64,000 nucleotides of DNA from Mesorhizobium loti (GCF_013170705.1 NZ_CP033334.1:682001-746000), one strand, 5' to 3'. Counted from the stretch's first letter, positions 36,210-44,933 are shown. A program made the numbers and translations. The notes: a model not told the origin generated them from the letters alone.

Positions 36210-36318
36210 CAGGCTCTATCCCTGAATAGAGGCCGGAGGCTCTATTCGGAATGGGTCCGGCAGGTCCTGTTCCGAGCCCGGCAGGCTCTACCCGGGAAAG
36301 AGCCCGGAAAGGCTCTGA
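36210..36318. repeat. Imperfect direct repeats with AGGCTCTA core
   Basis: About four and a half units of roughly 25 bases, each with AGGCTCTA or a variant followed by a CCGG-rich stretch, fill the space after truA and run into the last codons of the convergent membrane-protein gene. Successive units are also partly self-complementary (GGCTCTA against TAGAGGCC). Confidence 0.65.
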
Positions 36319-36920
36319 GCCCCGATATCGTCCGGCACGGTGATGCCAAGCAGCATCTGCAGCGCGAACAACACCAGCAGCGAAGCGATGAACATGCCGA
36401 CGAAAACGGCGGTTCCAACCGCTGCGCCCTTGCCGATCGTCGCAGTGGTCATGCGCCAGGTCAGCACCATCGACAGGGCAAACAACAACAGCGACACAAG
36501 GCTCGAGACCTGGCTCGCCGAGGAGAGGAAAAGCCTGACGAGCGCCGAGGGCAGCATCAGCCAGGCGGTGATGGCCGAGGCCCAGTTGCTGGCAACGACG
36601 TAGTGGACGAAGCGGCCGCCAATGCCGGCGCGCGGCGCGACCAGGGCGAGCGCGATCAGCGGCAGCACCCAGGAGCCTATGTCGACCGTGGCCAGGCGCA
36701 ACAGCATGCTGAAGCGCCCCACGAAAGCATCGGGATCACCGATCTCGTTGGCGATGCCGACCCAGCCGACGATCAGCGGCGGCGCGGCAACGATGATGGC
36801 GAAGAAAGAATTCCAGAAACCGTCGGCCGACAGGTCGAGCAGGCGCAGGCCATCGACCTTGCCGAGCATCAGCCGCCAGGCACCGAGCAACGAGGCTTGG
36901 GTTTCGTCCGCCGAAAGCAT
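36288..36920 (-). CDS. Integral membrane protein of unknown function
   Basis: 210 residues from the ATG at 36920, with AAGG nine bases ahead; it begins five bases after the dapE stop on the same strand, so the two are probably co-transcribed. Five membrane segments are visible (for example IVAAPPLIVGWVGI, VLPLIALALVAP and AVFVGMFIASLLVLFALQMLL). The last residues LSGLFPG are encoded by the direct repeats at 36288-36318. I do not recognise the family. Confidence 0.75.
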   Translation of the reverse strand: MLSADETQASLLGAWRLMLGKVDGLRLLDLSADGFWNSFFAIIVAAPPLIVGWVGIANEIGDPDAFVGRFSMLLRLATVDIGSWVLPLIALALVAPRAGIGGRFVHYVVASNWASAITAWLMLPSALVRLFLSSASQVSSLVSLLLFALSMVLTWRMTTATIGKGAAVGTAVFVGMFIASLLVLFALQMLLGITVPDDIGAQSLSGLFPG

Positions 36921-36925
36921 GCTGC

Positions 36926-38119
36926 TCAGCCTTGTCCGAACCAGTCTTCGATGAAGCGCTGGTAGATCCGCGTCAATGTCTCGAGGTCGGCAAGGGCAAC
37001 GCGCTCGTCGACCATGTGCATGGTCTTGCCGACCAGGCCGAACTCGACCACCGGGCAATAGTCCTTGATGAAGCGTGCATCCGATGTGCCGCCGGAGGTC
37101 GACAGCGTCGGTTCCTTGCCAACCGCCGCCTTGATGGAGCCGGCAAGCGTGTCGACCAGCTTGTCGTCACGGGTCAGGAAGACATGGCTCGGCCGATCGC
37201 GCCAGACAAGGTCGTAGTCGACCGGCGTCTTCTTGCCCGGCCGGTACTTCTTGCGCTTGGCCGCCTGGTCGAGCCGGTTGTGGATTTCGGCCTGGATGGT
37301 CTCGGCCGTCCAGGTGTCGTTGAAGCGGATGTTGAAGGTCGCGGTGGCCTTGGCCGGAATCACGTTGGTGGCCGGGTTGCCGACATCGATGGAGGTGACC
37401 TCCAGATTGGTCGGCTGGAAATCCCTGGTGCCCTTGTCGAAGACGGGATGCAGCAAGGCGTCGACCAGACTGATCAGCCCGCGCACCGGATTATCGGCAA
37501 GCTGCGGATAAGCGGCATGGCCCTGGCGGCCATTGACCGATATCGAACCCGACATCGAGCCGCGACGGCCGATCTTGATCATGTCGCCCAGTGCATCCGG
37601 ATTGGTCGGCTCGCCGACGATCGAGGCATCCCATTTCTCACCCCTGGAAGCGGCCCATTCGAGGAGCTTGACCGTGCCGTTGACGGCCGGGCCTTCCTCG
37701 TCGCCGGTGATCAGCAGCGACACCGAGCCCTTTGGGCCGCCATTCGCCTCGACATGGCGTGCCACGGCGGCGACGAAACAGGCGATACCGCCCTTCATGT
37801 CGACCGCGCCACGGCCATACATCTCGCCATTGGCGATCTCGGCGGCAAAAGGCGGGTGCGTCCAGGCGGCCTCGTCGCCGACCGGCACGACATCGGTATG
37901 GCCGGCGAACATCAGATGCGGGCCGTTGCCGGACCGCCTTGCATAGAGGTTCTCGATGTCGGGCGTGCCGTCCTCGGAGAACACCGGCCGATCGACCAGG
38001 AAGCCTAGCGGTTTCAACATTGTTTCCAGCGCGCTCAGCGCGCCGCCTTCGGCTGGCGTCACCGAGGCGCAACGGATAAGGGCGGCGAGGTTGGCGGCGG
38101 GATCGGTCGGCAGCGTCAT
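36926..38119 (-). CDS. dapE: Succinyl-diaminopimelate desuccinylase
   Basis: 397 residues from the ATG at 38119. M20 metallopeptidase motifs: [12 protein letters not shown] (about 65-76), [11 protein letters not shown] (about 98-108), the base-providing ITGDEEGPA (about 133-141), VGEPTN and, near the C-terminus, GKTMHMVDE. It removes succinate from N-succinyl-LL-diaminopimelate in lysine and peptidoglycan synthesis. dapD, two steps earlier in the pathway, lies 2.8 kb away on the same strand with other genes between. Confidence 0.96.
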   Translation of the reverse strand: MTLPTDPAANLAALIRCASVTPAEGGALSALETMLKPLGFLVDRPVFSEDGTPDIENLYARRSGNGPHLMFAGHTDVVPVGDEAAWTHPPFAAEIANGEMYGRGAVDMKGGIACFVAAVARHVEANGGPKGSVSLLITGDEEGPAVNGTVKLLEWAASRGEKWDASIVGEPTNPDALGDMIKIGRRGSMSGSISVNGRQGHAAYPQLADNPVRGLISLVDALLHPVFDKGTRDFQPTNLEVTSIDVGNPATNVIPAKATATFNIRFNDTWTAETIQAEIHNRLDQAAKRKKYRPGKKTPVDYDLVWRDRPSHVFLTRDDKLVDTLAGSIKAAVGKEPTLSTSGGTSDARFIKDYCPVVEFGLVGKTMHMVDERVALADLETLTRIYQRFIEDWFGQG

Positions 38120-38245
38120 GGCAAAAGCGATAGTCGAAAGCTGAGGGCCTGTCACGGCCAGACATGGAGGCCAGTCCAATGGCGGACGATGCCGCCGACA
38201 TTATGGTTTTCATGTCGTATAGTCGGGCCGGTGCGGAGCGGCAGC

Positions 38246-39298
38246 ATGGCAAACGGGCAAAAAAGGATCGTCATCGCCGGCGCCGGCAGCATCGGCTGCT
38301 ATGTCGGCGGCTGCCTGGCGCTCGCCGGCAGGCAGGTGATTCTGCTGGCACGGCCGCGTATCGAGGCAGCCGTACAGCAGGGCGGACTGCGCATCAGCGA
38401 CCTCGAGGGCCGCGATCGCCTGGTCAAGAACGACGTGCTTGGGATCACCGTGGATCCGGCCGCTGCCTTGCCCGGGGCGGACGTGATCCTGGTCACCGTC
38501 AAGAGCCGCGCGACACACGAGATGGCAGCGCTCATCAATACCCATGCCCGCCCCGACGCCGTGGTGGTGAGCCTGCAGAACGGCGTCGACAATGCCGACA
38601 AGCTGCGCGCCGGGCTCGGCCAGCGAACCGTGCTGGCCGGCATGGTGCCGTTCAACGTGGTGCAGTCACCCGACGGCGAGCTGCCGCTGCGCGTCCACCG
38701 CGCCAGCGAGGGCAAGGTGATGATCGAGGATGGCGGCCGCGCCGGCCTTCTCGATGTCGCCGGTCTTCTTAGTGTCGGGGGGCTGGCGGTCGAGACGCAT
38801 GGCGACATGAAGGCCGTGCTGTGGGGCAAGCTGTTGATGAACCTGAACAACGCCCTGGTGGCGCTGTCGGGCCTGCCGCTTGCGAACGAACTCGCCGACC
38901 GGCGCTGGCGGCTGATCCTGGCCGGGCAGATCCACGAGGCGCTGCGCGCGATGAAGGCCTCCGGCATCGCGCCGGCGCGGATCGCCGGCCCGCGGCCGGC
39001 GCTGCTGCCAACAGTGCTTCGGTTGCCGGACTGGCTGTTCAAACGGCTGGCGCGGCGCATGCTGGCGATCGATCCCGAGGCGCGCTCTTCGATGTGGGAC
39101 GATCTGCAGCGCGGCCGGCCGACGGAGATCGATGAGCTGCAAGGGGCGGTGCTCAGTCTCGCTGAAAGAACGGGCACGCCGGCGCCGGTCTTGAAAAGCG
39201 TTACCGCTTTGGTGCGCGCGGCGGAAGCGGCGCGGCTTGGCTCGCCGGGCCTGGCGCCGGAACAGGTTGCGCCGCCGGGTGGCTCTCGATCAGGGTGA
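38246..39298 (+). CDS. 2-dehydropantoate 2-reductase family protein
   Basis: 350 residues from the ATG at 38246 (GGAG eight bases ahead). NADP-binding motif IAGAGSIGCYVGG at about 8-20, VKSRATHEM in the cofactor region, and WGKLLMNLNNALVALSG (about 193-209) with the catalytic Lys and Asn of the PanE family; the Glu/Ser block SSMWDDLQRGRPTEIDE (about 286-302) matches the substrate-binding SSMxxDxxxGRxTEID signature. It would reduce ketopantoate in CoA synthesis, though genomes often have several paralogues. Its last 98 bases overlap the convergent membrane-protein gene. Confidence 0.87.
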   Translation: MANGQKRIVIAGAGSIGCYVGGCLALAGRQVILLARPRIEAAVQQGGLRISDLEGRDRLVKNDVLGITVDPAAALPGADVILVTVKSRATHEMAALINTHARPDAVVVSLQNGVDNADKLRAGLGQRTVLAGMVPFNVVQSPDGELPLRVHRASEGKVMIEDGGRAGLLDVAGLLSVGGLAVETHGDMKAVLWGKLLMNLNNALVALSGLPLANELADRRWRLILAGQIHEALRAMKASGIAPARIAGPRPALLPTVLRLPDWLFKRLARRMLAIDPEARSSMWDDLQRGRPTEIDELQGAVLSLAERTGTPAPVLKSVTALVRAAEAARLGSPGLAPEQVAPPGGSRSG

Positions 39299-39974
39299 TC
39301 TTTTGCCAGATCTTGCGCGACAGGTTGGAGCTCAGATTCTCGATGTCGTTGACGCCATCGATAACCACGTCGTCATTGACCGACTGGGCGAACAGAGCGG
39401 CGATCTTGCCGGTGATCGACAGCATTTCGGAGCAATAGTCGAGATAGCGCGCCAGGTCGGCGGCATTGGTGATGCGGGCCGGCGACTGCGCCGTCGGCTT
39501 GAAACTGGCCGAAAGCGCCGCCGGATCCTTGGTCAGCTGGTGCATGTCGATGACATGGATCAGCGAGCGCAGGCCGTGGAGCTGGCGAAAGACCCTCTTG
39601 CGCTTGATGCGCTCCTCGGTGCGGATCAAGGCCAGAAAGCCAAGCACGGCGAGGATGACGGTGTTGATCGAAGCCTCGATGCCTTGCACCGACTGCACGG
39701 CATCGTCGGTTCCGGAAATGCGGTCGAGCGGCAGGATGGTGCCGACGAACAGGAAGATCAGCACCCCGGTGATGAAGGCCGCGACGATGAGGCCGCGCAG
39801 CCACCAGATCGGCTCCTCGAGCCCTTTCGCCGCCTTGGCCAGATCGCGCGACAGCGATACCAGCTCGGCGGCCACGCCACGCAGTCCGGCCTTGGGAAAA
39901 CGTTCCGCGACGCGCCCCTCGAGCCGCTCGGCGGTCTCGATGATCAGTTTCGGATCAAGCGTACGGTAGCGCAT
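39201..39974 (-). CDS. Two-TM membrane protein of unknown function
   Basis: 257 residues. A short N-terminal helical region, membrane segments at about 57-79 and 100-120 and a long cytoplasmic helical C-terminal part ending in a Pro/Ala-rich tail. No family recognised. The Pro/Ala tail is the part that overlaps the panE-like gene antiparallel (39201-39298), so either tail may be dispensable. The start is an ATG at 39974 just after a palindromic repeat. Confidence 0.75.
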   Translation of the reverse strand: MRYRTLDPKLIIETAERLEGRVAERFPKAGLRGVAAELVSLSRDLAKAAKGLEEPIWWLRGLIVAAFITGVLIFLFVGTILPLDRISGTDDAVQSVQGIEASINTVILAVLGFLALIRTEERIKRKRVFRQLHGLRSLIHVIDMHQLTKDPAALSASFKPTAQSPARITNAADLARYLDYCSEMLSITGKIAALFAQSVNDDVVIDGVNDIENLSSNLSRKIWQKITLIESHPAAQPVPAPGPASQAAPLPPRAPKR

Positions 39975-39990
39975 GTCCGATCGGTCCTCA

Positions 39991-40039
39991 GAGCGTGATG
40001 CCGAAAAGTGTGAAGCGGCTTTCGGACGACATCATGCTC
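39991..40039. repeat. Palindromic repeat, AAAAGTGT/GCGGTTTT family
   Basis: GAGCGTGATGCCG, then AAAAGTGTGAAGCGGCTTT, then CGGACGACATCATGCTC form an imperfect 49-base palindrome, the clearest copy of the family in this window. Confidence 0.85.
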
Positions 40040-40053
40040 TATCCCTTTGATTT

Positions 40054-40103
40054 AGAGCCGGATTCAGATCTCAGGTCGATTCGACCTGAGATCATCCGGC
40101 TCT
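40054..40103. repeat. Large perfect hairpin with ATCTCAGGTCGA core
   Basis: Outer arms AGAGCCGGA/TCCGGCTCT (40054-40062, 40095-40103) enclose a 13-base inverted repeat GATCTCAGGTCGA/TCGACCTGAGATC (40067-40079, 40081-40093). It directly follows the repeat at 39991-40039 and ends at the stop of the DUF805 gene, so it may serve as terminator. Confidence 0.85.
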
Positions 40104-40506
40104 AGGGTTGCGCCGGCTCGTTGGTACGGCGGCCATAGCGGTTGGGCCCAGGCTGCCCTGGAAACAGGCACAGTACAAGAAAGGCGACAATCGAGACGAC
40201 CGGCACGAACAGGATCAGCGCGGCAATGCCCGGCTTGTCGAGGTCGTGCAGCCGCTTCACCGCCAGCGCGATGTTCGACCATAGCGAGGCAATGAAGGCG
40301 ATGAAAAAGATGAACGACCACATGTTGCTCTCGGCCGAGCCTTCCGGCACCAGCGTGAAGCGATAGAGCGGGAACGCCTGGATGATGGCGACCAGCAAGC
40401 CACCAAGAAAATAGGCCGCGCGACTGACGCGGCCCGATGTCTTGAAGAAAAGCCAGGTGAGATTTGAACTGTCAGGCAAGCGGGTCCGATCCGTATTGAT
40501 TGGCAC
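40102..40506 (-). CDS. DUF805 family membrane protein
   Basis: 134 residues from a GTG at 40506; a TTG at 40476 would shorten it by ten residues and reduce the overlap with the preceding gene from 35 to five bases. DUF805 pattern: an N-terminal LFFKTSGRVSRAAYFLGGLL, four membrane segments and the VKRLHDLDKPG motif before the third. Function unknown. It lies directly behind a second DUF805 gene. Confidence 0.8.
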   Translation of the reverse strand: MPINTDRTRLPDSSNLTWLFFKTSGRVSRAAYFLGGLLVAIIQAFPLYRFTLVPEGSAESNMWSFIFFIAFIASLWSNIALAVKRLHDLDKPGIAALILFVPVVSIVAFLVLCLFPGQPGPNRYGRRTNEPAQP

Positions 40507-40825
40507 CCTTGGCGCCTTCGAGAATGCCGCATTCCACCAGAAACCAGATCGCGCCGATGAAAGGCACCAGAATGATCAGGCTCCACCAGCCGGACTTGCC
40601 TCGGTCATGCCAGCGCTTGGCATAGACGGCGAAGACCGAATAGAGCATGGCCAACGCGTAGAGCAAATAGATAAAGCCGTACGGCATGTGGTTGAATGTC
40701 GTACCCAGTATGTTGTCGAGAATTGTGGCGATCACCGCGCCGACGAAAATCACGCCCACGCAAGCCCAGAACTTTGCGCGGTTGATGCGACCCTCATAGC
40801 TGGTCAGCAGATACTTCCAGTCCAT
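40472..40825 (-). CDS. DUF805 family membrane protein
   Basis: 117 residues from the ATG at 40825. Same pattern as its neighbour: YLLTSYEGRINRAKFWACV at the N-terminus, YAKRWHDRGKSGWWSL before the third membrane segment and a C-terminal GANQYGSDP, the usual DUF805 ending. The two adjacent members look like an old tandem duplication, each with its own sequence. Function unknown. Confidence 0.87.
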   Translation of the reverse strand: MDWKYLLTSYEGRINRAKFWACVGVIFVGAVIATILDNILGTTFNHMPYGFIYLLYALAMLYSVFAVYAKRWHDRGKSGWWSLIILVPFIGAIWFLVECGILEGAKGANQYGSDPLA

Positions 40826-40897
40826 GTCACCCCTCCATGTTGAACCAGCGCGACCGATTGTCGCGCCGGCGGAAGGTGCGCCCGCCCGGCGGAAAGA

Positions 40898-41752
40898 TCA
40901 ATCGCGCAGCAATTCGTTGATCGAAGTCTTGGAGCGGGTCTTGGCGTCGACGCGCTTGACGATGACGGCACAGTAGAGGCTGGGGCCGGGTTCGTTGTTT
41001 GGAAGAGGCTTGCCGGGCAGCGAGCCGGCGACGACGACGGAGTTTGGCGGCACCTCGCCGTAGAAGATCTCGCCGGTGGCGCGGTCGACGATCTTGGTCG
41101 ACTGGCCGATGAAGACGCCCATGCCGAGCACCGAACCCTCGCGCACGATGCAGCCCTCGACGACTTCCGAACGCGCGCCGATGAAGCAATTGTCCTCGAT
41201 GATGGTGGGACCGGCCTGCATCGGCTCCAGCACGCCGCCAATGCCGACGCCGCCCGACAGGTGAACGTTCTTGCCGATCTGGGCGCAGGAGCCGACCGAG
41301 GCCCAGGTGTCGACCATGGTGCCGCTATCGACATAGGCGCCGACATTGACGAAGGACGGCATCAGCACGGCGCCTGGCGCGACATAGGCAGAGCGGCGCA
41401 CGATCGACGACGGCACAGCGCGGAAACCCGCCTTCTCGAAATCGACGGCGCTCCAGCCGTCGAACTTGGAGGGCACCTTGTCCCACCAGACGGCCTGGCC
41501 CGGGCCACCCTTGATGACCTCCATCGGGTTGAGCCGGAAAGAGAGCAGCACGGCCTTCTTCAGCCACTGGTTGACGTGCCACTTGCCGTCGGCCTGCCGC
41601 TCGGCGACGCGGGCGCTACCGCGATCGAGCAGGTCCAGCGCCGACTGGATGGCGTCGCGCGTCTCGCCGCGTGTCGCGGTCGAAATGGAGTCGCGCTCCT
41701 CGAAGGCCTTCTCGATGGTCTTTTCGAGGCTCGCCAGATCGGGCTTCGACAT
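40898..41752 (-). CDS. dapD: 2,3,4,5-tetrahydropyridine-2,6-dicarboxylate N-succinyltransferase
   Basis: 284 residues. An N-terminal helical domain ([16 protein letters not shown]) is followed by the left-handed beta-helix of hexapeptide repeats; family landmarks are [30 protein letters not shown] (region about 112-141) and [22 protein letters not shown] (region about 170-190). It succinylates tetrahydrodipicolinate in the succinylase branch of lysine synthesis, consistent with dapE nearby. Confidence 0.96.
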   Translation of the reverse strand: MSKPDLASLEKTIEKAFEERDSISTATRGETRDAIQSALDLLDRGSARVAERQADGKWHVNQWLKKAVLLSFRLNPMEVIKGGPGQAVWWDKVPSKFDGWSAVDFEKAGFRAVPSSIVRRSAYVAPGAVLMPSFVNVGAYVDSGTMVDTWASVGSCAQIGKNVHLSGGVGIGGVLEPMQAGPTIIEDNCFIGARSEVVEGCIVREGSVLGMGVFIGQSTKIVDRATGEIFYGEVPPNSVVVAGSLPGKPLPNNEPGPSLYCAVIVKRVDAKTRSKTSINELLRD

Positions 41753-41855
41753 GAATTTGCTCCATTACCAAGCTGTTAAGGGGCTGCGCCTTAACCTGTT
41801 TTGAGAGTCGCGCGGACCCCCAGGCATGCTTTGCATGCTTGGGTCTTTGCATGTA

Positions 41856-41900
41856 GCAGGTTCTTGTCGCAAAACCGCCGGACACTTTTGCGGAACCTGC
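41856..41900. repeat. Palindromic repeat, AAAAGTGT/GCGGTTTT family
   Basis: GCAGGTTC and GAACCTGC arms enclose GCAAAACCGCCGGACACTTTTGC. It is nearly the reverse complement of the copy at 23538-23580 and lies between the divergent dapD and LOG-family genes. An additional dyad GGCATGCTTTGCATGC (41823-41838) precedes it. Confidence 0.8.
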
Positions 41901-41928
41901 TTATGTTAAGGCTCAATGGGGGTCAATC

Positions 41929-42825
41929 GTGGCTGCGTCACGGGACGACGCAAGTAAAGGAATTGGACGGGTGGATTCGATGACTCCCATGGAAAAGGCG
42001 GGATGGACGCCGCTGCCGCATTCGGACGAGGATCTGGAGCGGTCGAAAAGCGTGCCGGACACGCCGCAGACGCGGGCCGAGACGTACCGGCTTGCCTGGA
42101 ACGACCCTGACTTCATGACGCGGCGCGAATTGCGGGCGGTCAGGCTGCAGCTCGAACTTTTGAAACCGGAAATGATCCTGGCCGAGCGTGGCATACGTTC
42201 GACGGTGATCCTGTTCGGGGGCGCGCGCCTGCCTGAACCTGGCGGCGAAGCCTGGGCGGCCAAGAACGAGACGCAGAAGAAGAACCTCGAGGAAAACAGC
42301 AAATATTACGAGGAGGCGCGCAAATTCGCCCGTCTTTGCTCACAGCAGTCGGCGGCGTCATACTACCGCGAATATGTGGTGGTGACCGGCGGCGGCCCTG
42401 GTGTGATGGAGGCCGGCAATCGCGGCGCCGATGACGTTGGGGCGCCGTCGATCGGGCTCAACATCGTGCTGCCGCACGAGCAGGCGCCGAACCCCTATGT
42501 GACGCCGGAGCTCTGTTTCAACTTCCACTATTTCGCCATCCGCAAGATGCATTTCGTCATGCGCGCCAAGGCGGTGGCGGTGTTTCCTGGCGGCTTCGGC
42601 ACGATGGACGAGTTCTTCGAAACGCTGACCTTGATCCAGACCGGACGCATGGAGCGCGTGCCGGTGATCCTGTTCGGCAAATCCTTCTGGAAAAGGGCCA
42701 TCGACCTCGACTTCCTCGCCGAGCAAGGCACGATCAGCCCCGGCGACCAGGACATCATCGATTTCGTCGACACAGCCGACGAGGCCTGGGGCATTATCAG
42801 CCGGTTCTACAAGTTAGGGGAGTAG
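41929..42825 (+). CDS. LOG family protein (TIGR00730, Rossmann-fold nucleotide hydrolase)
   Basis: 298 residues from a GTG at 41929 six bases after GGGGGTC; an ATG at 41980 is an alternative. The nucleotide-binding signature PGGFGTMDEFFE (about 215-226) and VVTGGGPGVMEAGNRGA (about 150-166) with a conserved Arg-Lys pair (FAIRKMHF) match LOG proteins, which cleave ribose-5-phosphate from cytokinin nucleotides or AMP. The long N-terminal extension (about 75 residues) is typical of the alphaproteobacterial type. The old name 'lysine decarboxylase' is not appropriate. Confidence 0.87.
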   Translation: MAASRDDASKGIGRVDSMTPMEKAGWTPLPHSDEDLERSKSVPDTPQTRAETYRLAWNDPDFMTRRELRAVRLQLELLKPEMILAERGIRSTVILFGGARLPEPGGEAWAAKNETQKKNLEENSKYYEEARKFARLCSQQSAASYYREYVVVTGGGPGVMEAGNRGADDVGAPSIGLNIVLPHEQAPNPYVTPELCFNFHYFAIRKMHFVMRAKAVAVFPGGFGTMDEFFETLTLIQTGRMERVPVILFGKSFWKRAIDLDFLAEQGTISPGDQDIIDFVDTADEAWGIISRFYKLGE

Positions 42826-42839
42826 GGCTGGGAGCTGGA

Positions 42840-42887
42840 GAATTGAGGAATTGAGGAATTGAGGAATTGAGGAATTGAGGAATTGAG
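42840..42887. repeat. Six perfect tandem copies of an 8-base unit (GAATTGAG)
   Basis: The unit GAATTGAG is repeated six times without error from 42840 to 42887, only 15 bases after the LOG-gene stop. A partial inverted counterpart (TCTTCAATTCC, CAATTCCCC) follows at about 42913-42936, so a long imperfect hairpin between two convergent genes is possible. It is noncoding. Confidence 0.95.
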
Positions 42888-42940
42888 GAAAAAGGGGCCG
42901 GATCGTTCTCCAGTTCTTCAATTCCCCAATTCCCCTCCAC

Positions 42941-43645
42941 CTACTCCCTCTCCACAATCGCAGTCAGAAACCCCGCCAGATCGTCGGTGACGAAATCGAC
43001 ATCGTCATCCTGCGCGGGGTCGCGTTCCCAGATCTCGGAAAAGGTCGGCTCGAAATTGCGCGGCACCACCAGCACGGTGGTCATGCCCAGCGCCTTCGGC
43101 ACCTCCAGGTTGCGGGCGAGATCCTCGAACATCACCGCATTGTGGCCGGTGACCGCGTGCAGTTCGGCGAACTTCTCATAGGTCTGGCGAGCGGGCTTGG
43201 GATTGAGGCCGGCGGCGACGATATCGAAGATGTCGTCGAAATGATCGAGGATGCCAAGCTGGCGCGCGGTGCGCTCGGCGTGCTTGCGGTCGCCATTGGT
43301 GAAGATGAACTTGCGGCCGGGAAGCTGGCGGATGGCGGTGCCGAGAACCGGGTCGGGCACCAGCCATGAATAGTCGATATCATGCACCTTCTCGAGGAAA
43401 TCATCGGGATCGATGCCGTGGCGCGTCATCAGTCCGTTCAGCGTCGTGCCGTATTCGAGATAAAGCTCCTTCTGCAGCTTGCGCGCCTCGTCGCGCGGCA
43501 ACGCCAGCAGCTCCCCGACATAGGCCGTCATCTTGACGTCGATCTGCGAGAACAGATTCGAATGATGCGGATAGAGCGTGTTGTCGAGGTCGAACACCCA
43601 GTCGGTGACATGTGCGAAGCGGGCGGGATCAGGCAGCGTGGTCAT
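42941..43645 (-). CDS. HAD-family pyrimidine 5'-nucleotidase-like phosphatase
   Basis: 234 residues from the ATG at 43645 just after AAGGAG. HAD motif I is DLDNTLYP (about 17-24), motif II IFTNGDRKH (about 114-122), motif III lysine in NPKPARQTY (about 149-157) and motif IV VMFEDLARN (about 171-179). The DxDNTLYP form with a cap domain places it with the SDT1/Phm8-like pyrimidine nucleotidases. It converges on the LOG-family gene; both act on nucleotides. Confidence 0.87.
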   Translation of the reverse strand: MTTLPDPARFAHVTDWVFDLDNTLYPHHSNLFSQIDVKMTAYVGELLALPRDEARKLQKELYLEYGTTLNGLMTRHGIDPDDFLEKVHDIDYSWLVPDPVLGTAIRQLPGRKFIFTNGDRKHAERTARQLGILDHFDDIFDIVAAGLNPKPARQTYEKFAELHAVTGHNAVMFEDLARNLEVPKALGMTTVLVVPRNFEPTFSEIWERDPAQDDDVDFVTDDLAGFLTAIVERE

Positions 43646-43806
43646 GCGCTCCTTATGGCATGAAACGGGGATTCTGAAAGGGACTTTATCCACAACTTCC
43701 ACGCGCTTTTAGTGGTGGAAATGGCCTCACGATTCAAATTTTAAGCAACCGGGAAAGGTGGCCTTCAGGGCTTGCTGGCACAGAGACAGTCCTGTGGGAG
43801 CCCGCG

Positions 43807-44568
43807 ATGAACAGCATCATTCTGAAATCCGCCGCTATCGCTTTTGCCTCCGTCGCCGCCTCTCTTCTGCTCACGCTGATCATCGTTCCGGCCATGGGAT
43901 TTCCGATCAACCGGACGATCTGGCTGACCTCGACCCTCTGCCCGCTGGTCCTTGCATGGGTGGCCTGCATCAGCACCTTCTGGCAGAGCGACAGGCTGAA
44001 AAACGCGCACCGCGAACTGGCCCGGGCGCACGCCCAGCTTGCCGCGGCACACCGCCGCTTGTCGGAAAAGGCGAGCCGCGACGACATGACCGGCATGCTC
44101 AACCGGGAGAGTTTCTTCGCCGCGCTGGACGGCTCCCGGCGCAAGTCCGACCGCGGGGCGCTGCTGATCATCGACGCCGATCATTTCAAGAAGATCAATG
44201 ACAGTTTCGGCCATCTGACCGGCGACGACGCCTTGCTGTTGATCGCCGGCGCCATCGAGCGCGGCGTGCGTAGCGGCGACGTGCTCGGGCGCATTGGCGG
44301 CGAGGAGTTCGGGGCGTTTCTGGTCGGAGCCACGGAAAAAGAAGCCAAGCGCGTTGCCGAGCGCATTCGCCGCGAGGTCGAGCTGATCCGCTTCCGGCCC
44401 GTCGACGAACGGACCATTCCGCTGACCGTCAGCATCGGCGGCACCGTCTGCGGAGAAGATGCAAACGTCTCGGAGCTGATGCGTGCCGCCGACCAGCGCC
44501 TCTATCAGGCCAAGCATGCCGGCCGCAATCTGTCGATCCTCGATACGGACATTTCCGCGGCCGCCTGA
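43807..44568 (+). CDS. Membrane-anchored diguanylate cyclase (GGDEF domain)
   Basis: 253 residues. Two N-terminal membrane segments (about 8-29 and 38-58), a short coiled coil (HRELARAHAQLAAAHRRL) and a GGDEF domain from about 90. The active site reads GRIGGEEFG (about 162-170) and a product-inhibition I-site RSGD lies exactly five residues before GGEEF. DxLTGxxNR appears as DDMTGMLNR. It should make cyclic di-GMP and be feedback-controlled. No sensory domain beyond the membrane part is present. Confidence 0.92.
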   Translation: MNSIILKSAAIAFASVAASLLLTLIIVPAMGFPINRTIWLTSTLCPLVLAWVACISTFWQSDRLKNAHRELARAHAQLAAAHRRLSEKASRDDMTGMLNRESFFAALDGSRRKSDRGALLIIDADHFKKINDSFGHLTGDDALLLIAGAIERGVRSGDVLGRIGGEEFGAFLVGATEKEAKRVAERIRREVELIRFRPVDERTIPLTVSIGGTVCGEDANVSELMRAADQRLYQAKHAGRNLSILDTDISAAA

Positions 44569-44750
44569 GCGGCCGGCCCGGCACACCCGCCTGTTAAGGA
44601 ATTTCTAACCCTGTGTGCATTCGGTTGTACCGCTTGCCCGCCTTTTCGCTGCCTTGAGGCCTGACTTGGCACGATACTGGCGTCTGTGACGATGCGTGTG
44701 CCGTTCGGGGAATGGCATGCGCGTCGAAGCCCCTATGCGAGAGACCTGTC

Positions 44751-44933
44751 ATGAGTTTCTTCAAAAAAATGTCACGCCGCACACTCGTGCGGGCGATAAT
44801 CGCACTGCCTGCCCTGTCCTTGTTCCGCAAGCTGCCCGAGGCCGGCGCCACCCATGCCAGTCGATCCCAGGCCGACCCGAACGAAATTGTCGAGGTCAAT
44901 GGCTGGATCCTCAGGCGGAGCGACCTGGCATGA
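44751..44933 (+). CDS. Small Tat-signal protein, partner of the GMC dehydrogenase
   Basis: 60 residues from the ATG at 44751. The N-terminus MSFFKKMSRRTLVRAIIAL has a twin-arginine motif followed by a hydrophobic stretch, and the C-terminal part (NEIVEVNGWILRRSDLA) is short and hydrophilic. Its stop overlaps the start of the GMC oxidoreductase gene (ATGA at 44930-44933). Small Tat-carrying subunits of this kind pilot the cofactor-loaded, signal-less large subunit across the membrane in fructose and gluconate dehydrogenases; the same role is inferred here. Confidence 0.75.
   Translation: MSFFKKMSRRTLVRAIIALPALSLFRKLPEAGATHASRSQADPNEIVEVNGWILRRSDLA

Noticed and set aside
42840..42887. A CRISPR array
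   Set aside because: Units of eight bases are directly adjacent without spacers, and there are no cas genes.
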